Shown: in pieces, positions 43,214 through 52,208 of the stretch
Layout: each line of letters starts with the position of its first letter
Position numbering within the stretch: the stretch's first letter is position 1
Source of the DNA: an uncultured Alistipes sp.
Lineage (GTDB): Bacteria > Bacteroidota > Bacteroidia > Bacteroidales > Rikenellaceae
Assembly (NCBI GenBank): GCA_938014215.1
Contig: CALLRW010000039.1
Coordinates: 1 to 64,000, forward strand
Length of the DNA: 64,000 bases
Reading direction: 5' to 3'
Position numbers and translations under genes: made by a program
Notes under the pieces: model-generated
Told to the model about the DNA's origin: nothing
The model's input: only the letters and a program-made list of their open reading frames with translations
Databases searched by the model: none

Positions 43214-44242
43214 ATGCGAATCCTCTTGTCATTGATTCTGTTGCTGCTGGCGGTGGGGTGCGGACGCCGCACGCCGGCCCCGCGTCTGATCCGTCCGGTG
43301 AAGGTCACCACGGCCTCCGCCGCGGGTTTCCTCGAGAAGGACTTTGCCGGCATGGCCACGCCGGACGATGCCGTGACACTGGCCTTCAAACTCTCGGGGC
43401 AGGTGCTCCGCGTTGCCGTCTCGAAGGGCGAACAGGTGGCGCGGGGGGCGCTGCTGGCCGAACTCGACCCGCGGGATGTCGAGTTGCAGGTGGCGGCGAC
43501 CCGTTCGGCCTACGAGGAGGCGCGTTCGGCACAGCAGCGCATGCAGCGGCTGCTGGCTCACGAAGCCGTCTCGCAGCAGGAGGCCGAGGCGGCCGCCACA
43601 CGCTACGCCCAGGCCCGTTCGACGTACGACAATACGCTCGACCTGCTCGGTGAGACCCGCCTGCGGGCCCCCTTCGCCGGGGTCATCGAGCGGACCTACG
43701 TCGACAACTTCGAGCGGGTGCAGGCCGGGCAGTCGATCGTGCGCCTGGTCGATCCCGTGACCACGACCGTGCAGTTCACCCTTCCGGAGAGCGGTCTGGC
43801 CGTGCTGCGCGACTCGACGACGAGCTTTACGGTCCGCTTCGACAACTACCGCGGCGTCACGATCCCGGCCCGGCTGAAGGATTATGCCAAGACCTCGTCC
43901 GACGCCTCGGGCTTCCCCGTGTCGCTGCGGCTGGAGAATCTCGATACGACGCGCTGGCGCATCTCGCCCGGCATGTCCTGCACGATCACCATGCGGCGGG
44001 CCGATCCCGATCCGGAGGCCGTGTCGCTCCCCGTCTCGGCCATCTATGCCCCGGCCGAAGGGGGTACGTGGGTCTGGATTGTCGGGGCGGGCGATCATGT
44101 CACGCGCCGCGAGGTGACGCTGGGCGAACTCTACGGCCGCGACCGGGTGGTCATCGACCGCGGGGTCCGTCCCGGCGAGCGGGTCGTCACGGCCGGGGTC
44201 TACCAGCTCCGCGAGGGCGACGAGGTGCGGATTCTCAACTGA
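43214..44242 (+). CDS. RND efflux periplasmic adaptor lipoprotein
   Basis: A 342-residue membrane-fusion protein (lipobox AVGC, Cys16) that links an inner-membrane RND pump to the outer-membrane channel. Visible are the barrel/lipoyl segments (AFKLSGQVLRVAVSKGEQV and LRAPFAGVIERTYVDNFERV), a helical hairpin between them (YEEARSAQQRMQRLLAHEAV), and the membrane-proximal strands (GVRPGERVVTAGVYQLREGD). The upstream codons read through the previous terminator, so I start at 43,214. It is the first gene of a three-gene efflux operon. Confidence 0.93.
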   Translation: MRILLSLILLLLAVGCGRRTPAPRLIRPVKVTTASAAGFLEKDFAGMATPDDAVTLAFKLSGQVLRVAVSKGEQVARGALLAELDPRDVELQVAATRSAYEEARSAQQRMQRLLAHEAVSQQEAEAAATRYAQARSTYDNTLDLLGETRLRAPFAGVIERTYVDNFERVQAGQSIVRLVDPVTTTVQFTLPESGLAVLRDSTTSFTVRFDNYRGVTIPARLKDYAKTSSDASGFPVSLRLENLDTTRWRISPGMSCTITMRRADPDPEAVSLPVSAIYAPAEGGTWVWIVGAGDHVTRREVTLGELYGRDRVVIDRGVRPGERVVTAGVYQLREGDEVRILN

Positions 44243-44257
44243 TCGATCCCGACGACC

Positions 44258-47200
44258 ATGAATCTCCCGGAATATTCGCTGCGCAATGCGCGCGTCGTCG
44301 GTTTCTTTCTGGCGCTGCTGCTCGTGGGTGGTGCCGTGGGCTTCGCGACGCTCGGCAAGAAGGAGGACTCGACCTTCGTCATCAAGAGCGCCACGCTGAT
44401 CTGCACCTACCCGGGGGCAACGCCCCGCGAGGTCGAGCAGCTCGTCACCGAGCCCATCGAACGCGAGGTGCAGACGATGCGCCGCGTCGACAAGATCACC
44501 TCCGAATCGTGGTACGGACGCTCGAAGATCCAGGTTGAACTCGATCCCGGCACCCCTGCGCGCGAGATCCCGCAGCTGTGGGACGAACTGCGGCGCAAGG
44601 CGCTCAACATCCAGCCGCAACTGCCGGCCGAGGCCTCGGCGATCACCGTGGCCGACGATTTCGGCGACGTCTACGGCATCTACTACGGGCTCTCGGCCGA
44701 CGGGGGCTTCTCCGACGACGAGCTGCGCGACTGGGCCCAGCGGTTGAAACGGGCGCTGGTGACCCTCGACGGTGTGCAGAAGGTGACCCTTTTCGGCGAA
44801 CAGCGCCCCGTGGTGAACGTCTACGTGAGCCTCTCGGCACTGGCCAACTTCGCCATCCGCCCCGAGACGATCGTGCAGACCATCGCCCAGCAGAACGCCG
44901 TCGTCGACAGCGGCGAAAAGCAGGCCGGCGAGCTCGAAATCCGCATCCTCGAGGAGGGGAGCTACCGTTCGCTCGAGGATCTGGAGAATCAGCTGCTCTT
45001 CGACGCCTCGGGGCGGCAGTACCGCCTGGGCGATCTGGCGCGCATCGAGCGCGGGCGGGTCGATCCGCCGCAGACGCTGATGCGGGTCGACGGCCGGCGG
45101 GCCATCGGGATCGGCATCTCGACCGACCCGGGGGCCGATGTCGTGCGGACCGGCGAGCGGATCGACGCCCGACTCGGCGAACTCTCGGCACGGATGCCGC
45201 TCGGCATGGAGCTCACGGTGCTCTACCCCGAGAACCGCATCGCCCGCGAGGCGACCCGCACCTTCGTGTGGAATCTGGCCGAATCGCTGGCCATCGTCGT
45301 GGCGATCATCATGCTGGTGATGGGTTTCCGTTCGGGGGTGCTCATCGGCAGTTCGCTGCTCTTCTCGATCGGCGGGACGCTGCTCCTGATGCAGTTCGCG
45401 GGCGAGGGGCTGAACCGCACGTCGCTCGCCGGGTTCATCATCGCCATGGGAATGCTCGTCGACAACGCCATCGTCGTCACCGACAACGCCCGCCAGGCGA
45501 TGCTGCGCGGCGTCGCCCGCCGGCAGGCCCTCGTCCGCGGAGCCAATGCCCCGCGCTGGAGCCTGTTGGGGGCCACGCTGATTGCCGTCTTTTCGTTCCT
45601 GCCGCTCTATCTGGCACCGTCGTCCGTGGCCGAAATCGTACGGCCGCTCTTCGTCGTGGTGGCCCTCTCGCTGATGCTGAGCTGGGTGCTGGCCCTGACC
45701 CAGACGCCGCTCTTCGGCGAGGTGCTGCTCCGCGTCGCGCCCGCCGCCCGCGATCCCTACGATACCCCCTTCTACCGCGCATTCGACCGGCTGCTGACCG
45801 CCCTGCTGCGTCATCGTGCTGCGACCGTCGCCCTTGTGGCTGGACTCTTCGTCGCCGCGCTCTGGACGATGGGGCGCATGCCGCAGAACTTCTTCCCGGC
45901 CCTCGACAAGCCCTACTTCCGGGCCGACGTGCTGCTGCCCGAGGGGTTCGACATCCGCGCCACGGAGCAGAACCTCGAGGCCATGGAGGTGTGGCTGCAC
46001 GAACAGCCCGAGGTGAAGCACGTCTCGTGGACGGCCGGTGCGACGCCGCCGCGCTACTACCTGGCCAGCGGCAGCGCCTCGCAGCGTCCGAATTTCGGCA
46101 ACCTGCTCGTCGAACTCTCCGACAGCCGTTCGGCCGCCGCGGTCGAGGAGCGTTTCGAAGGGTGGGTTACGGCGACGCTGCCCGACGTCTGGCTGCGTTC
46201 GTCGCTCTTCAAGCTCTCGCCCGTACCCGATGCGGCGATCGAGTTCGGCTTCATCGGCGAGGATGCCGACACGCTGCGCCGTCTGACGGCCGCCGCCGAG
46301 GAGGTGATGCGCCGCACCCCCGGCACGACCAACATCCGCAACAGCTGGGGCAACCGCATCCCGACGTGGCAGCCGCTCTATTCGCCGATGAAGGGGCAGC
46401 GCATCGGCATCACGCGCAGCCAGCTGGCCCGCGGCCTCACGATCGCCACGCAGGGCTATCCGCTCGGGCAGTACCGCGAGGGGGACCTCTTCCTGCCGAT
46501 CCTGCTCAAGGATGAGAACATCGCCGCCTACAACCTGACCAATCTCGAGGCGCTGCCGATCTTCAACCCCGCGGGGCGGGTCTTTTCGATCGAGCAGGCG
46601 ACCGACGGCTTCCGTTTCGACTTTCGTCCGGGGGTGATCCGCCGCTTCGACCGCCAGCGGGTGATGAAGGCGCAGTGCGACCCGGCGCGCGGGGTCAACA
46701 CCCTGCAGCTCTTCAACCGGCTGCACGACTCGATCCGCCGCGCGGTCACGCTCCCCGAGGGCTACACGATGCGCATCTTCGGCGAACAGGAGAGCCGCGC
46801 GGAGTCCAACGCCGCCCTGGAACGCTACCTGCCGCTGACGCTCGTGCTGATCTTCGTCGTGCTGCTCCTGTTGTTCCGCAACTACCGCGACCCGGCGGTC
46901 ATCCTGCTGATGGTGCCGCTCGTGGCGATCGGCGTCATGCTGGGGCTCGTCGTCACGGGACGCCTCTTCAACTTCTTCGCCCTGCTGGGGCTGCTGGGGC
47001 TCGTCGGCATGAACGTCAAGAACGGCGTGGTGCTCGTCGAACAGATCCGGGAACTGCGTGCCGCGGGACGTACGCCCCGCGAGGCGCTCGTCGAGGCGAC
47101 CCGCAGCCGCATCGTTCCGGTGGCAATGGCCTCGGGAACCACCATCCTCGGCATGCTGCCGCTGCTCTTCGACGCCATGTTCGGCGCCATGGCCGCCACG

Positions 47201-47284
47201 ATCATGGGCGGACTGCTGGTCGCCACGCTGCTCACGATCCTCGTGCTGCCCGTCGTCTATGCCCTCTTTTACCGCATTCGTTGA
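44258..47284 (+). CDS. RND efflux pump, inner-membrane transporter
   Basis: A 1008-residue proton-driven pump of the AcrB type with two sets of membrane helices and large periplasmic loops. The start NLPEYSLRNARVVGFFLALL forms TM1. LICTYPGATPREVEQLVTEP and IERGRVDPPQTLMRVDGRRA are pore-domain blocks. The TM4 motif is GMLVDNAIVVTDN, with Asp followed by Asn in place of the second Asp of AcrB, which is common in this branch. LLGLVGMNVKNGVVLVEQI is the second-half equivalent. Substrates cannot be told from sequence. It is separated by 15 bases from the adaptor gene. Confidence 0.94.
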   Translation: MNLPEYSLRNARVVGFFLALLLVGGAVGFATLGKKEDSTFVIKSATLICTYPGATPREVEQLVTEPIEREVQTMRRVDKITSESWYGRSKIQVELDPGTPAREIPQLWDELRRKALNIQPQLPAEASAITVADDFGDVYGIYYGLSADGGFSDDELRDWAQRLKRALVTLDGVQKVTLFGEQRPVVNVYVSLSALANFAIRPETIVQTIAQQNAVVDSGEKQAGELEIRILEEGSYRSLEDLENQLLFDASGRQYRLGDLARIERGRVDPPQTLMRVDGRRAIGIGISTDPGADVVRTGERIDARLGELSARMPLGMELTVLYPENRIAREATRTFVWNLAESLAIVVAIIMLVMGFRSGVLIGSSLLFSIGGTLLLMQFAGEGLNRTSLAGFIIAMGMLVDNAIVVTDNARQAMLRGVARRQALVRGANAPRWSLLGATLIAVFSFLPLYLAPSSVAEIVRPLFVVVALSLMLSWVLALTQTPLFGEVLLRVAPAARDPYDTPFYRAFDRLLTALLRHRAATVALVAGLFVAALWTMGRMPQNFFPALDKPYFRADVLLPEGFDIRATEQNLEAMEVWLHEQPEVKHVSWTAGATPPRYYLASGSASQRPNFGNLLVELSDSRSAAAVEERFEGWVTATLPDVWLRSSLFKLSPVPDAAIEFGFIGEDADTLRRLTAAAEEVMRRTPGTTNIRNSWGNRIPTWQPLYSPMKGQRIGITRSQLARGLTIATQGYPLGQYREGDLFLPILLKDENIAAYNLTNLEALPIFNPAGRVFSIEQATDGFRFDFRPGVIRRFDRQRVMKAQCDPARGVNTLQLFNRLHDSIRRAVTLPEGYTMRIFGEQESRAESNAALERYLPLTLVLIFVVLLLLFRNYRDPAVILLMVPLVAIGVMLGLVVTGRLFNFFALLGLLGLVGMNVKNGVVLVEQIRELRAAGRTPREALVEATRSRIVPVAMASGTTILGMLPLLFDAMFGAMAATIMGGLLVATLLTILVLPVVYALFYRIR

Positions 47285-47286
47285 CC

Positions 47287-48531
47287 ATGAAATCCCTGTT
47301 GTCGATTCTGATTCTGCTGCTCGGGGCGGTGGCGCCGCTCTTCGGGCAGACCACGCTCGAGGAGTACCGCACGGATGTCGCCGCCTACAGCCGCACGCTG
47401 AAGATGGCCTCCGCCGCAAGCCGGGCCGCCGCCGGGGAGGCCGCCGCCGCCCGCACGGGGCTTCTGCCGCAGCTGTCGCTGGCCGGGAGCTTCGCCTGGA
47501 CGTTCCGCCATCGCGACGGCATCGAACCCTGGGACTTCGGGGTCGAGCCCCGGCTGGTCCAGGTTCTCTACGGCGGCGGGGGTGTGCGGGCGGCGGCCCG
47601 GCAGGCGGCCATCGGGCGCGACATCGCCCTCTGCGAGGAGGAGTTCTCGCGGCTGGAGGTACGCTACGCCGCCGAATACGCCTACTGGAGCCTCTCGGCC
47701 GTCGAGCTCTACGCCGAGGCGATGCGCGAATACGTCGCCCTGATCCGTTCGCTGCGCGAGGTGGTCAACCGCCGCTTCACGGAGGGTTACATCGCCCGGG
47801 GCGACGTGCTGATGATCGACGCCCGGCTGAGCGAGGCGGAGTATGCGCTGGTGAGCGTCGAGCAGAACCGTGAGGTGGCGCTCCACAACTTCAACATCCT
47901 GCGCGGCGAAGATCCTGCGCTGCCGGTCCATCTGGCCGAGGGGATCCGCGATACGCTGCCCCTGCCGCGGCGGATTCCGGCCGACGAGGCCGTGGTGCGG
48001 CGTCCGGACCATACGGCGGCCCTGCTGCGCGTCGATCAGGCCGACGAGTCCGTGCGCAGGGCCCGGGCCCCGTATAACCCGCAGCTGAGCGTCGGGGTCG
48101 GCGGATCGTGGCAGCCCGCGTCGTCGAACCGCGACGGAAGGACGCTGATTGACGGTTCGGCCTTCGTGCAGCTCTCGGTGCCGATCTTCCACTGGGGCGA
48201 ACGCCGCCACACGGTGGCTGCGGCCCGGGCCGCCCGCGAACAGACGGTCTGGACGGCCGAACAGCACCGCGATGATATCCTGCGCGAGGAGATGAACGGC
48301 TGGACGGCCCTCGTGCAGAGCCGCGCCCAGGTCGATGCCTCGGAGGAGAGCCTGCGCATCGCCGGCGAGAACCTCGCGATCAGCACCTACTCCTACGGCG
48401 AGGGGCTGGCGACGATTCTCGACGTCATGCAGGCGCAGCTGAGCTGGATCCAGCTCTATACCAATGCTATCCGCGCCCACTTCAACTACGCGGCGGCCGT
48501 CTCCGACTACCGGCGCATCACCGTGCAGTGA
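47287..48531 (+). CDS. TolC family outer-membrane efflux channel
   Basis: A 414-residue exported protein (signal ending APLFGQ) with the long helical repeats of TolC-type channels. Examples are AASRAAAGEAAAARTGLLPQ with the usual Leu-Pro-Gln strand entry, DARLSEAEYALVSVEQNREV and ARAPYNPQLSVGVGG. It would form the trans-envelope exit duct of the RND pump. The start two bases after the pump's stop fixes the reading frame; the longer frame upstream overlaps the pump gene. Confidence 0.92.
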   Translation: MKSLLSILILLLGAVAPLFGQTTLEEYRTDVAAYSRTLKMASAASRAAAGEAAAARTGLLPQLSLAGSFAWTFRHRDGIEPWDFGVEPRLVQVLYGGGGVRAAARQAAIGRDIALCEEEFSRLEVRYAAEYAYWSLSAVELYAEAMREYVALIRSLREVVNRRFTEGYIARGDVLMIDARLSEAEYALVSVEQNREVALHNFNILRGEDPALPVHLAEGIRDTLPLPRRIPADEAVVRRPDHTAALLRVDQADESVRRARAPYNPQLSVGVGGSWQPASSNRDGRTLIDGSAFVQLSVPIFHWGERRHTVAAARAAREQTVWTAEQHRDDILREEMNGWTALVQSRAQVDASEESLRIAGENLAISTYSYGEGLATILDVMQAQLSWIQLYTNAIRAHFNYAAAVSDYRRITVQ

Positions 48532-48542
48532 CGGCACGAAAA

Positions 48543-48606
48543 ACGGGCGGAGACTCCCGCCCGGCTCCGAGATCCTCGAAGACCGTTGTGCGGAGTCTCC
48601 GCCCGT
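48543..48606. terminator. Convergent-gene inverted repeat, probable terminator
   Basis: ACGGGCGGAGACTC (48543-48556) is perfectly inverted at 48593-48606, with a smaller stem nested in the loop. It lies between the convergent efflux operon and the osmC gene. There is no long T run, so termination strength is uncertain. Confidence 0.5.
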
Positions 48607-48626
48607 GGCGGCGTCCGGAGCGGGGG

Positions 48627-49034
48627 TCAGGCCCCGACCGGCTCGGTGTTGACCACGGCAATCTCGCGCGAAACAGGGGCGATGCGGCTCAGCATCTGCA
48701 CCAGTCCGCAATACTTGTCGTGGGTCAGTTCGAGGGCGTGGCTGGCCTTGGCGCAGTCGGCCTCGTTGCGGCACGTGACGTTGTAGATCACGTGGAAGCC
48801 GGTGAAGAGGCTCTCGGCCCGGAGCGTCTCGGTCGAAAGCTGGCCCGTGACGCTGATCTCGAAGCTGCAGGGCGTCAGCCGCTCGCGCTTCATGATGGCC
48901 GCGGCGGTCTGCCCGGCACACTGCGCCGCCGCATAGAGCAGCAGCTCCTTGGGATTCATCGAGCCGCAGTCGGCCCCTCCGCGCGGTTCGAAACGCCCCG
49001 CACGGTTCATCTGTACGTTTACTTTTTCAGTCAT
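48627..49034 (-). CDS. OsmC family protein
   Basis: A 135-residue cytoplasmic protein of the OsmC/Ohr fold, a group that includes thiol peroxidases acting on organic hydroperoxides. The block SMNPKELLLYAAAQCAGQTA carries the usual helix and a Cys, and VTGQLSTETL and VIYNVTCRNEADCAKASHAL follow with a second Cys. The two Cys are placed roughly as in OsmC, so peroxidase activity is plausible but not certain. Start at MTEKVNVQMNRAG (49,034); the upstream frame has no homologous sequence. Confidence 0.85.
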   Translation of the reverse strand: MTEKVNVQMNRAGRFEPRGGADCGSMNPKELLLYAAAQCAGQTAAAIMKRERLTPCSFEISVTGQLSTETLRAESLFTGFHVIYNVTCRNEADCAKASHALELTHDKYCGLVQMLSRIAPVSREIAVVNTEPVGA

Positions 49035-49112
49035 CTTTTCCGGTTTTTGGTTCCTACCCCCGCAGAGCGGCAAATTCCGTTCCTCGGGCGGCGCGCTGTC
49101 GAATAAAATTCG

Positions 49113-49120
49113 TATATTTG
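49113..49120 (+). promoter_or_regulatory. Probable promoter of the TPR-barrel operon, -7 box
   Basis: TATATTTG fits TAnnTTTG in the 193-base gap between the divergent osmC and TPR genes. It leaves a leader of about 100 GC-rich bases. Confidence 0.5.
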
Positions 49121-49227
49121 CCGGATATCCGACCGCCGGTTGCAATCCGCCGGGCCGCACCGCAGGGGTGACCCCGCCGGAGGCCTTGGCCGATCCCGCT
49201 CCGGAGGCCCTTAGAATTGATCTGCTT

Positions 49228-52206
49228 ATGCGAAAAAACAGGATCCTGACGCTGATGCTGGCGCTGGCGCTCTGCACGCCCGGAGCCCGGGCCGCGGACT
49301 CCGATCCCGAAACCCTGATGCGGCGGGCCCGCGATCTGTTCGGCTACGGCCGCTGGAGCGATGCCCGCCACGAACTGCTGCGTGCCCGCGAGGTGATCGA
49401 CCCCTCGGATCGGTTCCGGGCCCAGGAGATCGACTACTATCTGGCGGCGTGTGCCGTCGAACTGGGCAGTGCCGATGCCGAGGGGGCGCTGCGGGAATTC
49501 GAACAGCGATACCCCTATTCGGTCCATACGAACGACGTGCGCTTCTCGCTGGGGTCGTACTACTGTTCGGTCGGCAACATGGCCAAGGCCCGCGAGGCCT
49601 TCGAACGCACCGACTACCGGTCGCTCGATGCCCGCCGCCGCGAGCAGTACGACATCCGGATGGGATACGTCGACTTCTCGGAGGGGCGCTACCGCGAGGC
49701 CTACGACCGCTTCTCGCGGATCGGCAGCCGCAGCGAGTATGCCGACCACGCCCGCTACTACACCGCCTATATCGACTATGCCGAGGGGCGTTACGCCCGG
49801 GCCAAACAGGGCTTCGAATCGCTGCGGCGGAGCGATGCCTACGGACGGCTGGTGCCCTATTACCTGCTGCAGATCGAGTTCCGCGAGGGCAACTACCGCT
49901 ATGTCGTCGAGCATGGCGAGGAGCTGGCGCGTCAGGCCGTGCCCGAACGCCGCGCCGAACTCGAACGGGTGATTGCCGAGTCGTGGTTCCGGCTCGAGGA
50001 TTTCAACCGCACGCTGGAGCATCTGGCCGCCTACCGAGCCTCGGGCGGGGAGATGGATCGCGATGCCGACTATCTGGAGGGCTTCTCGCTCTACCGCACG
50101 GCCCGCTACGGCGAGGCGGCGGAGTGGCTGCGCAAGGCGTGCGGCGCCCGGGATGCCCTGACGCAGAATGCCTCCTACCACCTGGCCGACTGTTACCTGC
50201 GCGCCGGCGACAAGGAGCAGGCGATGCAGGCCTTCGCCATGGCGGCCGACGAGTCGTTCGACGCGGCGGTGGCCGAGGATGCGCTGTTCAACTACGCCAA
50301 GCTGCAGTATGAACTCGGCGGCGGGGCCTTCAACGGCGCGATCAACCTGTTGACCCGCTACATCGACCGCTATCCCACCTCGCCGCGTACGCCCGAGGCC
50401 CGGACGCTGCTGATCGCCGCCTACTACAACTCGCGCGACTACGACGCCGCCTATCGTGCCATCAAGTCGATGCCGTCGGGCGATGCCGAGATCCGCGGAG
50501 CGCTCCAGAAGATCGCCTACTACCGCGGTCTGGAGGCCTTCAAGGCGGGCGACATGCGGGCGGCCCGCGCCTGCTTCGCCGAGTCGCAGTCGGCGAACGT
50601 CAGCCCCAAGTACACCGCGCTGAGCACCTTCTGGCAGGGCGAGATCGCCTTCTCGGAGGGGGACTACGCCGTGGCGGCCGCCAAGTACAACGCCTATCTG
50701 AAGCGGGCGCCGCGCAGCGAACGCGAATATGCCCTGGCGTGGTACAACCTCGGCTACTGCGCCTTCGACCGCGACGACTGGGCGCAGGCCGGGACGTCGT
50801 TCAACCGCTTTCTTTCGGCCTATGCGCCGCGTGACCGCTACCGGGCCGATGCGCTGAACCGCCTGGGCGACGTGGCCTATTCGGACCGCCGCTTCGAGGA
50901 GGCGGTCGGGGAGTACGACCGGGCCATCGCCCTGGGGACCCCCGAAGGGGAGTATGCCCGTTACAAGCGGGCCGTGACGCTCGGAATCCTCGGCCGCACG
51001 GATCAGAAACAACAGGCCCTGCGCCAGATCGAATCGGACGGCGGCGAGTATGCCGACGAGGCCTCCTACGAGCTGGGCCGCAGCTACATCGCCCAGCAGA
51101 AGTATGCCGAGGGTGCCTCGCAGCTCGAACGCTTCGTGACCCGTTATCCCTCGTCGCCGCGCGTGACGGCCGCCTGGTCGGATCTGGGTCTGGCCTACCT
51201 GAATCTGGGCAACAAGCAGAAGTCGCTGGCCTGCTACGACCGCGTCGTTTCGTCGTCGCCGCAATCCTCCGAGGCGCGCGGTGCGATGCAGAGCATTCGC
51301 GAGATCTACGTCTCGGAGGGGGATGCCGACGCCTACTTCGACTATGCGGCCAAGGCCGGCATGGAGAGCGATCTGACGGCCCTTTCGCGCGACTCGCTGT
51401 CGTTTGCCGCCGCCCAGAAACTCTATGTCGACGGCGACCGTGCGGCCGCTACCCGCGCTCTGAAGAGCTATGTTGACAACTATCCGAAGGGCTCCTACCG
51501 GACCGATGCCCTCTACTACCTGAGCGACTGCTACCTGGTGGACAACCGCCGCGAGGAGGCCATCGAGACCCTCACGGCACTGGCCGATCAGGGCCGTACG
51601 CCCTATACGGTGGCCGTACTCGAGAAGCTCTCGGAGATGACCTTTGCCGACGGACGCTGGGATGAGGCCGCTTCGGCCTACCGGCGCCTCTACGATGCGG
51701 CTCCGTCGCGTACGGGGCGTGAGGAGGCCATGACGGGATACGTCCGGGCGACGGTGGCCGGCGGCGATGCCGCGAAGATCGAGGCGATGTCCGCCGAGGT
51801 CGAGGCCTGCAAGGATGCCGGTGCTGTAGCCACGCGCGAAGCCCGCTACGCCCTGGCCACGCAGCTGCGCGAGTCGGGCGACGAGGCGCGGGCCGCGAAA
51901 ATCTACCGCGAACTGGCGAAGGATGTCCGCACGAAGGAGGGCTCCGAAGCCGCCTACCGCCTGATCGAGCAGACCTTTGCCGCGGGCAACATGGACCGCA
52001 CGGAGAAGGAGGTCTTCGCCTTCTCGGAGCGGGAGCCGAAGCCCTACTGGCTGGCCAAAGCCTACCTGCTGCTGGGTGAGGTCTACGTCCGCAAGGGCGA
52101 CACGTTCCAGGCCCGGGCCACGTGGCAGAGTGTGGCCGACGGATATTCGCCTGCCGACGACGGAATCGTCGAGGAGGCCAAGGCGCGAATCGCAAAACTC
52201 AACTGA
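49228..52206 (+). CDS. Large exported TPR-repeat protein
   Basis: A 992-residue exported protein (signal MRKNRILTLMLALALCTPGARA) made almost wholly of tetratricopeptide repeats. Examples are ALREFEQRYPYSVHTNDVRF, YYTAYIDYAEGRYARAKQGF, YNAYLKRAPRSEREYALAWY, YELGRSYIAQQKYAEGASQL and YLLGEVYVRKGDTFQARATW-like units. Some repeats resemble the outer-membrane lipoprotein/CpoB type that carry substrates or scaffold complexes. It is followed after two bases by an outer-membrane barrel gene, so the two probably form one envelope complex. No lipobox, so it is likely periplasmic. Function unknown beyond scaffolding. Confidence 0.85.
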   Translation: MRKNRILTLMLALALCTPGARAADSDPETLMRRARDLFGYGRWSDARHELLRAREVIDPSDRFRAQEIDYYLAACAVELGSADAEGALREFEQRYPYSVHTNDVRFSLGSYYCSVGNMAKAREAFERTDYRSLDARRREQYDIRMGYVDFSEGRYREAYDRFSRIGSRSEYADHARYYTAYIDYAEGRYARAKQGFESLRRSDAYGRLVPYYLLQIEFREGNYRYVVEHGEELARQAVPERRAELERVIAESWFRLEDFNRTLEHLAAYRASGGEMDRDADYLEGFSLYRTARYGEAAEWLRKACGARDALTQNASYHLADCYLRAGDKEQAMQAFAMAADESFDAAVAEDALFNYAKLQYELGGGAFNGAINLLTRYIDRYPTSPRTPEARTLLIAAYYNSRDYDAAYRAIKSMPSGDAEIRGALQKIAYYRGLEAFKAGDMRAARACFAESQSANVSPKYTALSTFWQGEIAFSEGDYAVAAAKYNAYLKRAPRSEREYALAWYNLGYCAFDRDDWAQAGTSFNRFLSAYAPRDRYRADALNRLGDVAYSDRRFEEAVGEYDRAIALGTPEGEYARYKRAVTLGILGRTDQKQQALRQIESDGGEYADEASYELGRSYIAQQKYAEGASQLERFVTRYPSSPRVTAAWSDLGLAYLNLGNKQKSLACYDRVVSSSPQSSEARGAMQSIREIYVSEGDADAYFDYAAKAGMESDLTALSRDSLSFAAAQKLYVDGDRAAATRALKSYVDNYPKGSYRTDALYYLSDCYLVDNRREEAIETLTALADQGRTPYTVAVLEKLSEMTFADGRWDEAASAYRRLYDAAPSRTGREEAMTGYVRATVAGGDAAKIEAMSAEVEACKDAGAVATREARYALATQLRESGDEARAAKIYRELAKDVRTKEGSEAAYRLIEQTFAAGNMDRTEKEVFAFSEREPKPYWLAKAYLLLGEVYVRKGDTFQARATWQSVADGYSPADDGIVEEAKARIAKLN

Positions 52207-52208
52207 CA